Shown piece by piece: positions 51,156-63,398 of a stretch of DNA of 64,000 nt; positions within the stretch are counted from its first letter, which is position 1, and each line of letters begins with the position of its first letter. Under the pieces are notes generated by a model that had not been told where the DNA came from, ran no database searches, and was given only the letters and a program-made list of their open reading frames with translations. The position numbers and the translations under genes are program-made. Source of the DNA: Isoetes taiwanensis (lineage: Eukaryota; Streptophyta; Lycopodiopsida; Isoetales; Isoetaceae); assembly GCA_021234155.1 (NCBI GenBank), contig JAJEKV010000814.1, positions 21,823 to 85,822 on the forward strand, in the 5' to 3' direction.

Positions 51156-51700
51156 TCATCTTGCACAAGATCTTCCCACATGCAATACTTTAAGCATTTC
51201 TGCATCCAATATTTCCCCTCGTGTTAAGCAACGAATATGACGCCAACAAGTAGGAGATGCCTTATACCTTATTCTGCAATTGAGTTCCTGCAACTTTTTG
51301 CGGTTATCTCGTGCATTCTGCCCACATCTTAAGCATCTAAATGGACTGTACGAATTCACTTTTTCTTTGGCCTTCCTGGTGGTTTACATGATGGAGGTTT
51401 CATATCCAATTCCTCCTCTTCTAGCACATCTTCAAAGGCAAAAATGGCACCCTCATAAGCATCACACCATGACTTCAGAGACTAACCTGCAAACTCTTGT
51501 GTCTTTCTCTTCAACCATAAAGGTTGCTCCTATTGCATGAGCACAGGGAATTCCCCTATGCTGCATTTCTTTTTTAAGTTTGCTTCAAGATGCCTCATGC
51601 AATAGGCATTTGCATTGTTAGGAAAAACTGCAAATAGTGCCTCCCGCAATCCTTTATCTCTATCTGACACAGATTATACATACATAGGGGCTACAACTTC
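51156..51700 (-). pseudogene. Mutator-like (MULE) transposase remnant
   Basis: Minus-strand fragment. At 51690-51575 the frame reads VSDRDKGLREALFAVFPNN followed by AYCMRHLEANLKKK. This is the MULE transposase core with the S-D-R-x-x-G-L and C-x-x-H-L-x-x-N-x-K-K landmarks. Downstream PPGRPKKK (about 51385) and a degraded zinc knuckle FRCLRCGQNARDNRKK are the usual C-terminal end of plant MULE/FAR1-like transposases. Stops and frameshifts interrupt it. The upstream part probably continued beyond 51700 towards the Gypsy LTR at 51903. No terminal inverted repeats were identified. Confidence 0.78.
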
Positions 51701-51902
51701 AGCCCTAGAAATAGAAACAGATTCACAATAAGTCCTAGACATCCATTCCTAGTGATGAATCCGCAAAGCCACGTGCAATGGATCTGCTACAACTACAAAA
51801 TGCATGTTTTTGCAATACCAACAACAAAGGACTATAACCTAAATGAACTTAAAGATTTGGATCAATATTGTATTCCAAAATGAGTGCTAGCAAATTCACT
51901 AG

Positions 51903-53551
51903 TGTGACGCCCTCGCTAAACATACGGTTACCGACCGTACACTCTCGGCCCAGAAATCCCCGTCCGCTCAACAACCGCCGCAGCCCTCCATCTATCCCGC
52001 ACGGGCAAGCTCGCGGAGTGCGGAAAGGGGACAACAAAGGTGTCTTGTGCGCCCTTCCCCTAAGGGCTCCTATCCACAGCGGAAGCATAAACACGTCAGA
52101 ACTAGCAATACAAGACAATATATCGCCTCGAGGGTAGCTCAACCGCATATCCATAGATGCAAAGAACATAATCATCAACCGTAAAACATGAGAGAGCTCC
52201 TACCCGTGGCTCGACTCATAGGGTAGTCGATCGACCGATAGGCCTCAAGATAGAGCGACCGAGTCATAACAATGGCGGGCTGGCATAAGACAATGGCTAG
52301 GGTTGACCACTCCATCCGCCCCTCCAGGCATACTTTGCAGATGGGCTAGACCAAGCCGCGGGCATGACTCTAACCTTCCGGATACGCAATCCCATGGCAT
52401 CACCCATCGGGACTACTCCAGTTGCATCTCCCGGGTCCGATGAGGTAGGAAGGGTTGCATCTCCCCTTCCTTGGGTCTAGAGGCTCCACGGGCGGCTAGA
52501 GAATCGTGGATGACACACACCATTCGTGAACCGAACGAACCCCCAAAACAAGAGCTGTCGACACTTGCAACTCTTGAGAGGCAGTGGCAACACCATTGCC
52601 CTGTGAGGTGCCGGACCCATGCCCGCCCACAATGAGGTGACCGACCATAAGCCTAGCCCACTTTGGGATCCCCGAAGCCCCCACTCCGGTAGGGATCCTC
52701 CCTCCATCTTGCCTCTAGCCCCGTTGTGTAGTGCCGAGTCACATCATAGCCTCCATAGCTAAGTGGGTTCCTATGCAGGTGCCGCATACTAACAGAACTA
52801 AGGGATCTACACTAGGAGCATACTACATATGGCCCTAGGTCTCTACCCCCCTTCCCAACACAAGAGGAGCAACATGATCAACCAATATCACATACATCAC
52901 ATCATGATCAATATCAATATCATATGAACATCTTAACCTAAACATACATAGCTAACTAATGATTAGGGTTCCTTGATTAGGGTTCAAGATGTTCAACAAA
53001 GGATCTAGGGTGGCTCTACTCTAGACACGAATCACTAACCCATCGGGAGTGCTAACTTCCAGATGAACTAACATGAACTCTACTCAACCTACCTCCTCCA
53101 GATCCGCTTCCTCCCATTCCTGGCGTCTCCATGCTCCTAGACGTGGTCCGAAGGCCCGCTCCCTCTATGATCATACACACCTTCGGGGGGCTTTGCTCCA
53201 GGCTAGGCTATATGCCGGAGCGATTGCTCGAAAACAGAAGTTTGTGTTAACGCGGATGAGAGTTCAGTGCTAGGTCGAAAAAAGGGTCTAGGGTTAGGGT
53301 TAGGGCTCATATAGGTGTGGGTCCACATGGGATGCCACGCGGCACCACTAAGATGAGGTCGTGTGGCGGTTGCCCACTAGGATAAGGCCATGTGGAAATG
53401 GGCCTTATCCCAAGGTTATCTAAGTTAAACAATTAACTTAGATATGCACCCCCTGCCACTTATCCAAGGCATGCAAGGCTACCTAGGTAGGCTTGTATGG
53501 TGACGGGTCCAGAATATACGTGTTTATGGCGATATTCCTTGGAACGCCACA
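51903..53551 (-). repeat. Gypsy 3' LTR, 1,649 bp
   Basis: On the minus strand it starts TGTGGCGTTCC and ends GGCGTCACA. It aligns with 63399-64000 over the first 600 bp of the plus-strand reading, with frequent substitutions and small indels. It carries a short ctagggttagggttagggct run near 53287, not telomeric. Confidence 0.9.
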
Positions 53552-53561
53552 TTCTCCCCTT
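53552..53561 (-). promoter_or_regulatory. Gypsy polypurine tract
   Basis: On the minus strand AAGGGGAGAA lies directly before the 3' LTR start TGTGG. Confidence 0.85.
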
Positions 53562-54472
53562 AGGACAATGTTGTCCCTCAAGATTAGCGCTTAAGGTGAC
53601 GAGCCTATCTATCCCCGCAAAACAACATAAGATCATACACTTAAGTTTAATTTAAACGATCGCCTTCCTATTAAAGTTAAATGTCAAAATTTAGGCTATA
53701 TTTGTACTTATACAAAATTATATAGCCTTAATAAGGTTACTTCTTACAATAATTTAAAACATTATTATAAGAGTTATTAGGGTTCATAATCTAAATTATG
53801 GTTCCCCATCTTCTCAGAATGCCCCCACCTCTAAAACTCCTTCTCACTTGCCTCGCACATGGAGCACATTACGTTAGTTTAATTAATAAGTTTGTGGTTT
53901 TAGGGGACCACCCCTTACCATACCTTGCACTCGATCATGGCCCTTTCGGATTTGAGCTTAAGGACCATTTAAGATGATCCCATCATCGCCCATGATCAAG
54001 TGCTACCTTGTACCTTGCTATCCGGTGTCGAGTACCCCTAGTGCATCATGCCCCAAGGGTTTTAAGCTAGGGAACGTCTCACGATCCCATCATCGCAAGA
54101 TGATCACTTTGACCTTCACCATGACCCCCTATGGTGTGTGGACCCCACATCGGGCATAGAGAGCATCCGGACCGATGTCCCATCATCGCTAACCATGCCT
54201 TTCCTCTTCTCTCTCGCATGACCCTATTGGTCATGCGCACCTCTTTGGTGCATGTTGGCCCAGAGAACGCCTTTAAAGGCTTATCTCATCATCGCCCACA
54301 TGTTCCAAGATTCTCGCATATGTATTCCACTTACATACGCGGTAATTAGAGGCTAATTAAGAAACATACTAAGCTAACCTCCGGCGAGTAGCCTGGGCTG
54401 ACCAAGTCTTGAGGCTTAATTTCCATCAAACTCCTTCATAAATTTCGGTATTGCTTCTCCAAATCCCTCGCT
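53562..54472. other. Gypsy 3' untranslated internal region
   Basis: Between the chromodomain end and the polypurine tract. No coding motif on either strand. Repeated motifs of the type ccc(a)tcatcgc...atgatc occur at about 53970-54300. Confidence 0.5.
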
Positions 54473-54766
54473 TCAATACCCATGTCGCTGTTTTCCACGG
54501 GCAAGTGCTTCCACTTGACCAAATATTGAGGAACCGAGACCTCCTAGTCTTCTTGAATGATTTATCAAGAAGTAACTCAGCACAATTTCAACTTGCTCCT
54601 CGGTCATTTCCAACAAAGTTGGAGTATCCAAAACCTCATCAGGGTTAGGAGTGTGCCTTTTCAATAAACTTACGCGGAAGACCTTGTGAACTTTGAGATG
54701 GGTAGGAAGATCCAACTTTGTAGGCTTGGGAGCCCACTCTCCACAATCTTGAACGGACCAGCCCAC
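54473..54766 (-). pseudogene. Gypsy integrase C-terminus and chromodomain
   Basis: The frame reads KLDLPTHLKVHKVFRVSLLK followed by PNPDEVLDTPTL, the integrase tail, then EEQVEIVLSYFLINHSRR, the start of a chromodomain whose aromatic residues are already damaged. Chromodomains in these elements bind histone marks and steer insertion into heterochromatin. Confidence 0.85.
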
Positions 54767-54999
54767 CTAGGGGCAGCCTTCTTGCAACTCCCAATCCGCT
54801 TAGCTTGCTTAACCTTGATCTTCAACCACACGCTTATCGCTTACCTTGAACTCTCTTACTTGCCCAGGTTTGCGGCTACACTCTTTCCGCGACTTCTTGC
54901 CGCTAGGAGGTAACCCCTCACTTCTTCCACCAACCGCCGCGATATCTCCTAGCATCTCTTTGGGACACTTCAACCTTTGACACGGATTGTGCCAAGTGT

Positions 55000-55968
55000 C
55001 CTGAGTTGCTAATCGGGTACCCGTAATTTACCATGAAAGGAGACATCCGGGATGACTCCCTGCTTGGGCACTCATTGTAGGCTTAATTCCACCAAGTGGA
55101 TATACTCATCCCACTTGACTGCTTATTCCACACAAAGCTTCTAAGCATATCTTCAATGATTCGGGTCGCCCCTCCGTCACACCATCCGCTTGGGGATGAT
55201 AAGTCGTGCTCATGGAGAGCTTCGTCCGATCGGGTCAAGAGGTCCCGCCAAAAGCACTCATAAACTTGGAATATCTATCCGATATTATCTCCCGAGGCAT
55301 GCCGTGGAGCCTAAAAATCTTCTTCACAAATAGCTTGGCAAGATCTAATGCCGTGGTTTCCAGAGTTCTACAAGGCACAAAATGTGCCATCTTAGATAAT
55401 TTGTCTACTACGACCATCAATGCATCCTTGCCTCAAGAGTCTTAGGAAGTCCCGCGGATAAAATCCATACTTACCACTTCCCACTTCGCATTCGGCAGAT
55501 CGCTAGAGGTTCCAAAGCTCTCGAATTAAGCTGCTCCGCTTTTTAGTTTGTCGACACAACCGCACTCACGAATATATCTTGCTATCCGCTTCTTCATTCC
55601 CGGTAAGAAGTAGCTACTTCGGATCTTGAAGTAGGTCTTCATAAAACCTCGCCCCCTCGCTATTGGGCTGTTGTTGTGTGTGTGTCATGAAGGATTAGCT
55701 TTTTTATACCCGACTTCCATTCGGGCACACACAACTTATGCTTATGATACAACAAGTTGCCTTTCTTCTTATAATGCTTGAAGGCTTCTCGTTCCTTATC
55801 TATTCTAGCCTCCTTAGAGAGGCTTTCCCATACCTCCTTGAAATCACCATCGGATGGTAATGTCTCCTCAATTTTCTTGCCATACCCACTCGAAAGAGTT
55901 GATATAGCATTACAATGTGTTCTTGTCTCAAGAGGTCTTCTAGAAAGAGCGTCTACGACCACATTCAA
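55000..55968 (-). pseudogene. Gypsy RNase H end and integrase core
   Basis: The 55968-55660 frame begins with NVVVDALSRRPLETRTH (end of RNase H) and continues to the zinc-binding HHCC region near 55680 (LILHDTH). At 55420-55235 [20 protein letters not shown] and [14 protein letters not shown] are two integrase catalytic-core blocks; the aspartate motif is visible, the rest is broken by frameshifts. Confidence 0.88.
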
Positions 55969-56008
55969 CTTTACTCAGCTTTTATAAGCAATCTCAAGTC
56001 ATACTCTT

Positions 56009-57210
56009 CTAGGAATTCCATCCACCTCCTTTGTCTTGATTCGGGAGTGGTTGTGTGAAGATGTATTGGAGGCTCGTGATCGATCTAACCTGAAACTTCT
56101 CCCAAGCAAATAATGCCTCCAAATACGCAAGAGCTCCGACAATAGCTAGAAGTTCCCGATCATGGGTTGGATAGCCGCTGTTGTCGTTCAACTCTTGGAA
56201 TCATAAGCAATTACTCTTCCCTCTTGCATAAGGACTCCAATTGCCGCTATCTTACTTGCATCTATTGCTACTATCTTGTCCTTGTCGGATCCGCGTAAAC
56301 TAGCACCGTCTTTTTGTTAAGGCCTCCTTAAGCTTTTCAAATGAAGCTTGAACATTCTCTAACCAATGTGCTCTCCAATCTTTCACCTTAACACTCTTAG
56401 TGAGGTCCGCCAAAGGGGACGCCCACTTAGTGAAGTCCTTCACGAACTTTCTCAGAATAACTTTGCCGACCTAGAAAGCTTCTTACCTCCGCCACATTCT
56501 TTGAGCTGGCCAATCCACTCTTTGCTTCAATCTTTTGCAGGGTCGGTGGAGATTCCTTCCGCCCGATATGACATGGCCCAAGTACTCCACTCTTTCAAAG
56601 AGTAAAGTGGCATTTGGAGAGCTTTCCATACAAACGATGCTTCCCTCAACTTTTCTAACACCCTTCTCAAATGCCGACTATGATCTTCAATAGACTTGTC
56701 AGAGACTAGAATGTCGTTGAAGAAGACAATGACAAACTCATCTAGAAAATCCCTGAAGACGCTGCTCATGAGGCGTATAAAAGTTGCTGGAGCATTCTGG
56801 ATACCCAAAGGGCATTATCAGAACTCAAAGTGACCATACCGCTCCAGGCTGGGCGGTCTTATGGATATCTTCTTCTTTTATCCTTATTTGGTGGTATCCC
56901 CGACCTTAAGTCAATTTTAGAGAATACCTTTGCTCCTTGGAGCTGGTCCATCAAATCATCGCCCTTTGGCAATGCATACTTATTCTTTATCGCTCACTTG
57001 TTGAGCCGGGCGATAGTCTATGCACATTCTTAAACCGCCTTTCTTCTTCTTCACAAAGAGTATGGGTGCTCCAAAAGGAGACACACTTGCTCTAATAAAA
57101 CCAAGCTCGAAAGCAATTCCCGAGTTGCTTCTTGAGCTCAATCAACTCCGGGTGCTCATCCCTGTATGGTGCCTTGCTGGTAGGCTTAGCATCGGGTGCT
57201 AATGTGATCT
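56009..57210 (-). pseudogene. Gypsy reverse transcriptase and RNase H
   Basis: RT blocks in order on the minus strand: [20 protein letters not shown] and FSKIDLRSG at about 56990-56890; GIQNAPATFIRLMSSVFRDF at about 56808; then FVIVFFNDILV, where the catalytic DD is FN-D, at about 56730. A hinge follows with AEGISTDPAK. RNase H reads YPTHDRELLAIVGALAYLE at 56170. The change at the catalytic aspartate plus frameshifts show loss of activity. Confidence 0.9.
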
Positions 57211-58290
57211 CACACTCCACACCCCTATAAGGTGGTAGCTGCGGATTTCATCCGAAATACATCCTTAAATTCAAATAAGCCTTGCAATCGGGCAGGCAGC
57301 TGCTTCCCCTTTTGGTCGTTTCCATCCCATTTATTGGGCCCAATTTGCCTCTAATCTCAAAATGTAATCCACCTTATTTCTTTCTATACTCTTTCTTAAC
57401 CGCTTCAAAGAAATGTAATCGCATAGAAGAAGTCAGCCTTCTTACCTTCACTATGAATTTGGTGCCGTCCGTCTTTGTCATGTATGACTTCATTGGGTCG
57501 CAGAATGTGATCATTGCTTTCGGGCTTTAGGAACTCCATTCCTACTATAAGGTCATACCTTCCAATTTCCATGACCTCTGCCCCATCGCCACACTTACTT
57601 CCACTAAGGTCTATGTTTAGCGTGATCCTCCTCCCCTTAGTGTGCCGAACGGCGCCCGCTTATTATAGCAACCGGCCTTGGCTTAGACTTCAATACCTTG
57701 TTTTTCATTAGGGCAGCCACTGAGGGGCACTAAATAGTGATAACCAACACACCAAAAGCGGCGGATCCATCAATACTAGATATGGACCTTCTGTGCTTTA
57801 TGATACCCTAGACCCGCAATTCCTCCCTGGATGATTTTCAATGTCACCGAGCACGAGGAATTGTTTGCACATATATGACACTCACCATCTATGAACCAAC
57901 ACACCAAAAGGGCGGTCCTTCAAGGAAAATCGTTATCCAATGGGCCCCAACCGCCGCTTTTATCCCCCCCATAGACTATCAGCTTCGTTGGTGAATCCTA
58001 AATCCATAAGTTAATAATACTAGATATGGTCACTATCTATGTGAATGGGCAATCATGTGTTTTCAATGTCATCCTCCCGTTGGAAGTTTGGAAACATAAG
58101 TTCTTCTCGATGCACTCCTGCTCTCTTCATCCGTCAAACTCCAAGGATACGCGATTTTAGCACCGCAGCCCGAAACATAATCGGTCTGCTTTTTACGGTC
58201 CCAAAAGGTTTTACCTTTTATTATAGCTTCCTTCCATTGCCAGCGTCCCCAAATTCTCGATAGCTTTTGCCATTGCTTACTCGATATTGC
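57211..58290 (-). pseudogene. Gypsy protease and linker region (decayed)
   Basis: Low-quality coding traces between gag and RT. Minus-strand segments near 57550-57440 resemble the C-terminal part of a retroviral-type aspartic protease followed by an IHDKDGRHQIHSEGKK-like linker. A clear DTG/DSG active site was not found. The assignment rests mainly on position. Confidence 0.45.
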
Positions 58291-59200
58291 CCCGTATTTG
58301 GTAACGCCTCAAGTTTTTCCCTTGAATGCCGAATGTTTCTCTTTGGAGTTGATGGTGCTTCCTCCAAACTTATAGCTTTGTTCGCCTCTACTTGTTGACT
58401 TTGGGTTTATTGCTCTAACAAGCCTCTTGATATTGCCATTCAACCTTTCAATGTAAGTTTCGACCGGCACCTTCCTACACTCCGTGAACATGGAGTCTAA
58501 GTCGCATAAATTCTTCAGATAACTTCGCCATCTTGATAATGTACTCGGTTCAACCTCTAGAATCGGGCTGATCTCGCTTACTAGTATGTGACCTAGGCAT
58601 ATAATGTCTGCGGAAGGCCTTGGTCAAGGTTTTGAATCAGAATCGTTCCTTTTGAGCTTGTTGGACTTGGTATAGCCTTTCCACAGTGAGATTTGCCAAG
58701 CCCTATCAAGTTTGTCATCTTAGCAACTTTCCCTATATCCTTATCCTTCATGCCATAAGAGTTGCCGTAACTCTTCCATCTCATCAAGCCGTGCTACGCC
58801 TCCATATAATTTTGTCCTTCCCCGAACTGACCCAACTTCCTAGTCTTCCACACATTGCTCATAGCACCGCTAACTTTCTTTTGATAATCATCTTCCTTCC
58901 TTGCCCGCTCTTACCGTGGAGTACCGGACTCACTTTCTCTCGAAGCTAAGAACTGTCTTGGACCGCCCAATTAATGCGGCGAACCGGAGTTAGGTGGTGT
59001 TGGACTCTCGCATTTCTCCTTTTCCTCTTCCCCTCGCCTCGACATTCCCCCGATTGTCCCGCCCTTCCTACCGTGGAGCTTCCTCGATGCCTTGCCGAGG
59101 TAGCGGTGGAGGTGGTGGTGGAGCAGTGCATATTCTTGGGCATTCATCAATGGGGTGGCCCAGGTGGATCAGGCCTGATGCATCTAGGTCCTCATCCGGA
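58291..59200 (-). pseudogene. Gypsy gag with half zinc knuckle
   Basis: Fragments of capsid and nucleocapsid. Segments 58787-58593 and 58491-58309 are capsid-like helical pieces (for example RWKSYGNSYGMKDKDIGKVA). At about 59180-59100, upstream in the minus reading, LGHPIDECPRICTAPPPPPP is the second half of a CCHC knuckle followed by a proline-rich stretch. The order of the pieces suggests rearrangement or more than one degraded gag layer. Confidence 0.55.
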
Positions 59201-62200
59201 CGCAGCCTTGGCGCTGATTGCTTCCGCGCCATATCGCCGTTGTTGTCATCCTCGGATCACGTCCGAAAAGGTTCCTTGGTACCCACTTTGGTGATGTCGG
59301 CCTTGAGAACCTCAACCTATGTTCCTTCTTTGTAAGGATTAATCATCAATGCTTGTTATTAAGTTACACAAAGAGTCATTTTTCTACAATTAAATTGTTG
59401 TTAGGTACAAAAGAAATCATATGAAAATTCCATTTTCAAGTCAAGATCATGGTAATACATTAATTAGTATATAGGGATACATTTAATGAACTACATGATA
59501 ATACTTAAGAGAGAGTTACAATGTACTTTAATTAAGTTAACAAAAACAAATCTTCCATCAACGATGTCGCTTGAAGAAGTTCTTGATTTTCTTGAATCAT
59601 GTGCCCTTGCCCATATTCTCAGGATTTGCCGCCCGATCCTCCCCTCCAATGCTCTTGCCACTTGTGGTGCCGGAAGTTACCGGTGCGTTTTGCCGCCACT
59701 ATCGACAAGTCGCATCCCCTCGGAGGTGGCCCTCATAAGTCGAGGCATGAAGGGCTCACGGATCTTTTGAAGAGAATGACATGGTCCATCCCGGGGTCTA
59801 TCCCGGGCCGTCCAAAGCCCCGAGAGTGCTATGAGGAGCGCCACGGATTCTTCACCCCTTTGGGCTGAACTCCTTGTGGAAGACTATCATCCGGCCCTGG
59901 CTAAAGGCCTAAGATAGTACCGAAAGTGATTTACCCCTCGCGGCGCCCCGTGGCTCCGTGCATTTCCTTTCCTTTGAGCCCGAACACATCTATTGGTGTA
60001 AGATCTTCGGGTCTCTCCACATAGTTGCTTGCTTCTCCAAATTGATGCCGCTAGATGATTCACGCGATACCGAGCGACCGTCGGTGGAGCTTGGGCCTCT
60101 TCCCGCTTGTACAACCCGCTTTGGATTTCCAAATTCTTCCTCCGATGATGGGTTCCCCGCCAAAACATGTACCTAATCCGTTGGTAACCTACCGATGTCC
60201 GACTATAGTTTCCCTGCGATAGGAGTGTCGCCTGGCTACCTCCCCGTGGAATCTCTTGGTAGGAGTAGTCATTAAAGTCACTACCCCGCTCTTGTGCTAT
60301 AAGGCTTAGGAGCTCATCGATCCCAGGCCCCCTCCTCTTGACAATAGGGAAGATTGAGGATATTCGGGATAATATATACTCCTCGGCCGTCGATGATCAC
60401 CGGGTGAGGGCCGTAATACCCATTGGTGGCCCAAAATCCGCCTTAGTGCTTTCTGTTTGCCGAGCTAGATGCCTCTCCATCCTTCTTGCCTCCCTCATCT
60501 CCCCAACTTGGGTTCTCTTCCTCCTCCTCCTCGTAATCCTGCTCAATCGCAAAATAGTGTTGCCGATGTGAGCCGTGAATGTCGGATGCCGAAGTCTCAT
60601 CTCATGGATGCTTTATGGGCTGCCCAGTGCCTAGAGGTGCCAAATCCAAGGTTGAATTGACGGCTCCCCCGGGTTGGTTAACTGCCCTATCTTTGCATGA
60701 ACAATGCTAAGGTCGCTTGGATTGAGAGGTACCTATGCCTATGATGCTTACAAAGTCATGTAGTCCGGCATGTTTTCGGGTTCTATCCCCTGACCTGTTC
60801 TTGCCCCGGATCCCCACCCATGGCTTGAGCAAGAGAGTCTAGAGGAAACCCATTTCCCTCCCCTAGGTGGCAAGCTAACTTCCCAGAGGGCGAATTTGCA
60901 ACATCATATTGGCAAATGATGTTAGTGTAGTAGGGAGTTCTCGTCAAAGTGGCATGAAGATCAAAGAGATGATCAAGACATGAAAGGCTTGCTTAGCAGT
61001 GGAGTTCATGGATATGATTGGAGTCATTGTACCATCTAACAAAGCTTGATGAAGCCATTGAGCAGAGGTGGCTATGAAAAATGGCTGATGGAAATGAGCA
61101 AAGGCCCAGGAAAAATCGCCAAAGGGGTTGGGAGCAGCCCGATGGGGAGAAAATGACAAATGAGGGCCCTTTTTATAGACTAGGGGTGCCTCGGTTCCAT
61201 GCACAAAGGTTCTTGATGGGGAAGACTTCAAATCTATGGCCCCGGGTGTCCAAATGAGCTATCATGAAGTGCAATTCCTAAGCAACTCAAAGCAAGAAAT
61301 ACTACATGGCAGCTTTTGTTGGGTCAAAATTGGTCAATTTGTGTAAAATTGGTTAAATGCGAGTGGCATCGCTGAGAATTAGCTCTTGTACCGAGGGCAC
61401 AGCATAGGTTTTCATGACGGACCCAGATTCGGGTCAATTTAATTCCTATGAGGGGTTTTTGGGAATTTAAACATCCTAACATGACTTTTTGAGCATGATT
61501 CTAACCTAACTTTTCAGCAACTTTTATTACTTAAATTGGACACGATAGCATCAAATGTCGAAATCATATTTGTGGGGAAAACTTAATATTACCCATTAAT
61601 TTTTGACAAATTGCTAGGGTACCTTCTAAGGGTTTTCCTTGGACATTCCAACGATGGTGAAAAACTAAAGTAAAATTTGAGTATGTGCTTTCATACAATA
61701 AGAATTTAGGGCTTACAAACAAGGAAAACTTAATAATTACACCCTCTTAACGTGGATCGGCGCCAAAGGTTCCCTTCCTGGAACAAGCGGGTGAGCTGGG
61801 CCCTCGGGGGCCACACTGCGACACCAGGTTGTGTGGCGGCGTCACCACGTAGTGGGTGACGAACTCTGCATCACCTCCCGCATGAACGCTCGAGCGGTGC
61901 CTTCCCTAATGCGAGGAGGGTGAATTGCCTTGTTGAAGTGCTTAATCTCCGGAGAACCGCGGGGTGGTGTAGCGTCGGAGTGGGCCGTGATGGACCTTCG
62001 CCCGGCTTCTCCGTGCGCGGTGGCGGCTTAAAATTTGGTTCTTGGTATGACGCCCTCCACATAGCGGTCGGCGTTCGGCAATACGGTCATTATCTCGCTG
62101 CAAGCCCGGAGTATTCCTGGCTATACACTTTGAGGCGGCGTCTGAGCGGTATACTTTTGAGGCTGCCCGGTCAGCGCCTTCGGCTTAATCTGACGCCGCC

Positions 62201-63386
62201 GCTTCTTCTGGACTACCTTTTAGGTGGGTTTTTGGGCCACTTTGGTAGCAGGTCTAGCTGCCGGGGTTTGAGGTTCTCCCGACGCCGGCCCTCCTCGTCT
62301 CTTCCTCACCCTCCTCTTCTACCTCCCTCCCGCCGCTGTTCTTCAATAACGACGCCTTGGGCGAGGTTTTATTACTCCTTCTCTTCGTTCTTTCCTCTTG
62401 CTGCCGCAACTCCCCCGCCCTCGCCTCTTTCCTAGCGCCTTTTCGCCACCAACCTTCTTCCTTGCTCCTTCTTTCTCGCAGATCAAGGGTCTTCGCTTCT
62501 TTTCAACCCGCCATTTTTCTATTTCAGCTTTCCTCGGTGGTTCGAGGCCCCGGCATATTCGGGTTTAAGTCAAGGCGTTCCTCACTGGCCGATGAAGTGC
62601 CGCTAGGTGCCCCTCCTCCTCCGCCGTAGGTTTCAAGTTGCTGCTGCCGGAGGGGAAGCCGCTTTTGGAAAGTATCGTAAAATATACTTTCCTTCCCTTC
62701 CTTCCCTTCCCCTTCTTGGGCCGAAGATGCTCCCGATCCTCTTCCATGCTTCTGGCCGCCTTTGCTTAGGCCATCGAGAGCGGTCGCCAGTTGTATTTCC
62801 TAGTCGTTTGTTTGGTTCTTGCCATATTAACAATGGGGAAAACAGATGACTTAAGGCTGATCAAGAGAAATAAGGTGGAGGAAAGTTTGAGGAAAAATGA
62901 GGTGTCGTGGATATTTAAAGAGGAGGGTCCCCGAGAATATTCCCTACCATTATTAGGCCTACTTATTAGCCCCCTTATTAATTACTCTATAGTACCCTCA
63001 TTATTAATGTATATTTAATTTTTTAATATATACTAAAATTGTATTATACCTTTAAATTTTCAAATTTCCTAATGGTTTAGTATTGAGTATAATTATGGAT
63101 TTTTGCCCATTTTTCGAGGGTCTCCGATTGGCATGATTCTTCGACCCATTTTAAGTGAAATTTGATGCGGATGCATAATTTTCACTCCAATTTTACTAGA
63201 AGGTAAATTTGCCTCATTTATTCCTTCGGCTAACACTTAACCTAATTCACGACTCACTACCTAGAGAAAAAATTTCCCCCTATTTTCGCTGCTCAATGGT
63301 GGAAATGTTTATTTACACCCCTATAGGCCTGTTAGACTACTTTCATGGTTATGGTTGATTACTAGTTCTTGGTCAACCAAGAACAC
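59201..63386 (-). other. Gypsy 5' leader / N-terminal gag-like region
   Basis: About 4.2 kb between the primer site and the recognisable gag. Minus-strand reading at about 62440-62280 is rich in Lys/Arg/Glu (RRKEARAGELRQQEERTKRR and similar), typical of a basic coiled-coil gag extension. The 171-codon plus-strand open frame at 61920-62435 is its antisense shadow. The region is more GC-rich than the rest of the window. No other domain is recognised; an additional nested insertion cannot be excluded. Confidence 0.45.
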
Positions 63387-63398
63387 GCTCGATACCAT
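63387..63398 (-). promoter_or_regulatory. Gypsy primer-binding site
   Basis: On the minus strand ATGGTATCGAGC immediately follows the 5' LTR end (...GTCACA). It matches the initiator-Met tRNA primer type TGGTATCAGAGC with one base missing, the same variant seen in the Copia element at 23138. Confidence 0.8.

Noticed and set aside
61920-62435. 171-codon plus-strand open frame
   Set aside because: It is antisense to the basic gag-like leader of the minus-strand Gypsy element; its Ser/Pro/Arg/Leu-rich composition is the expected shadow.
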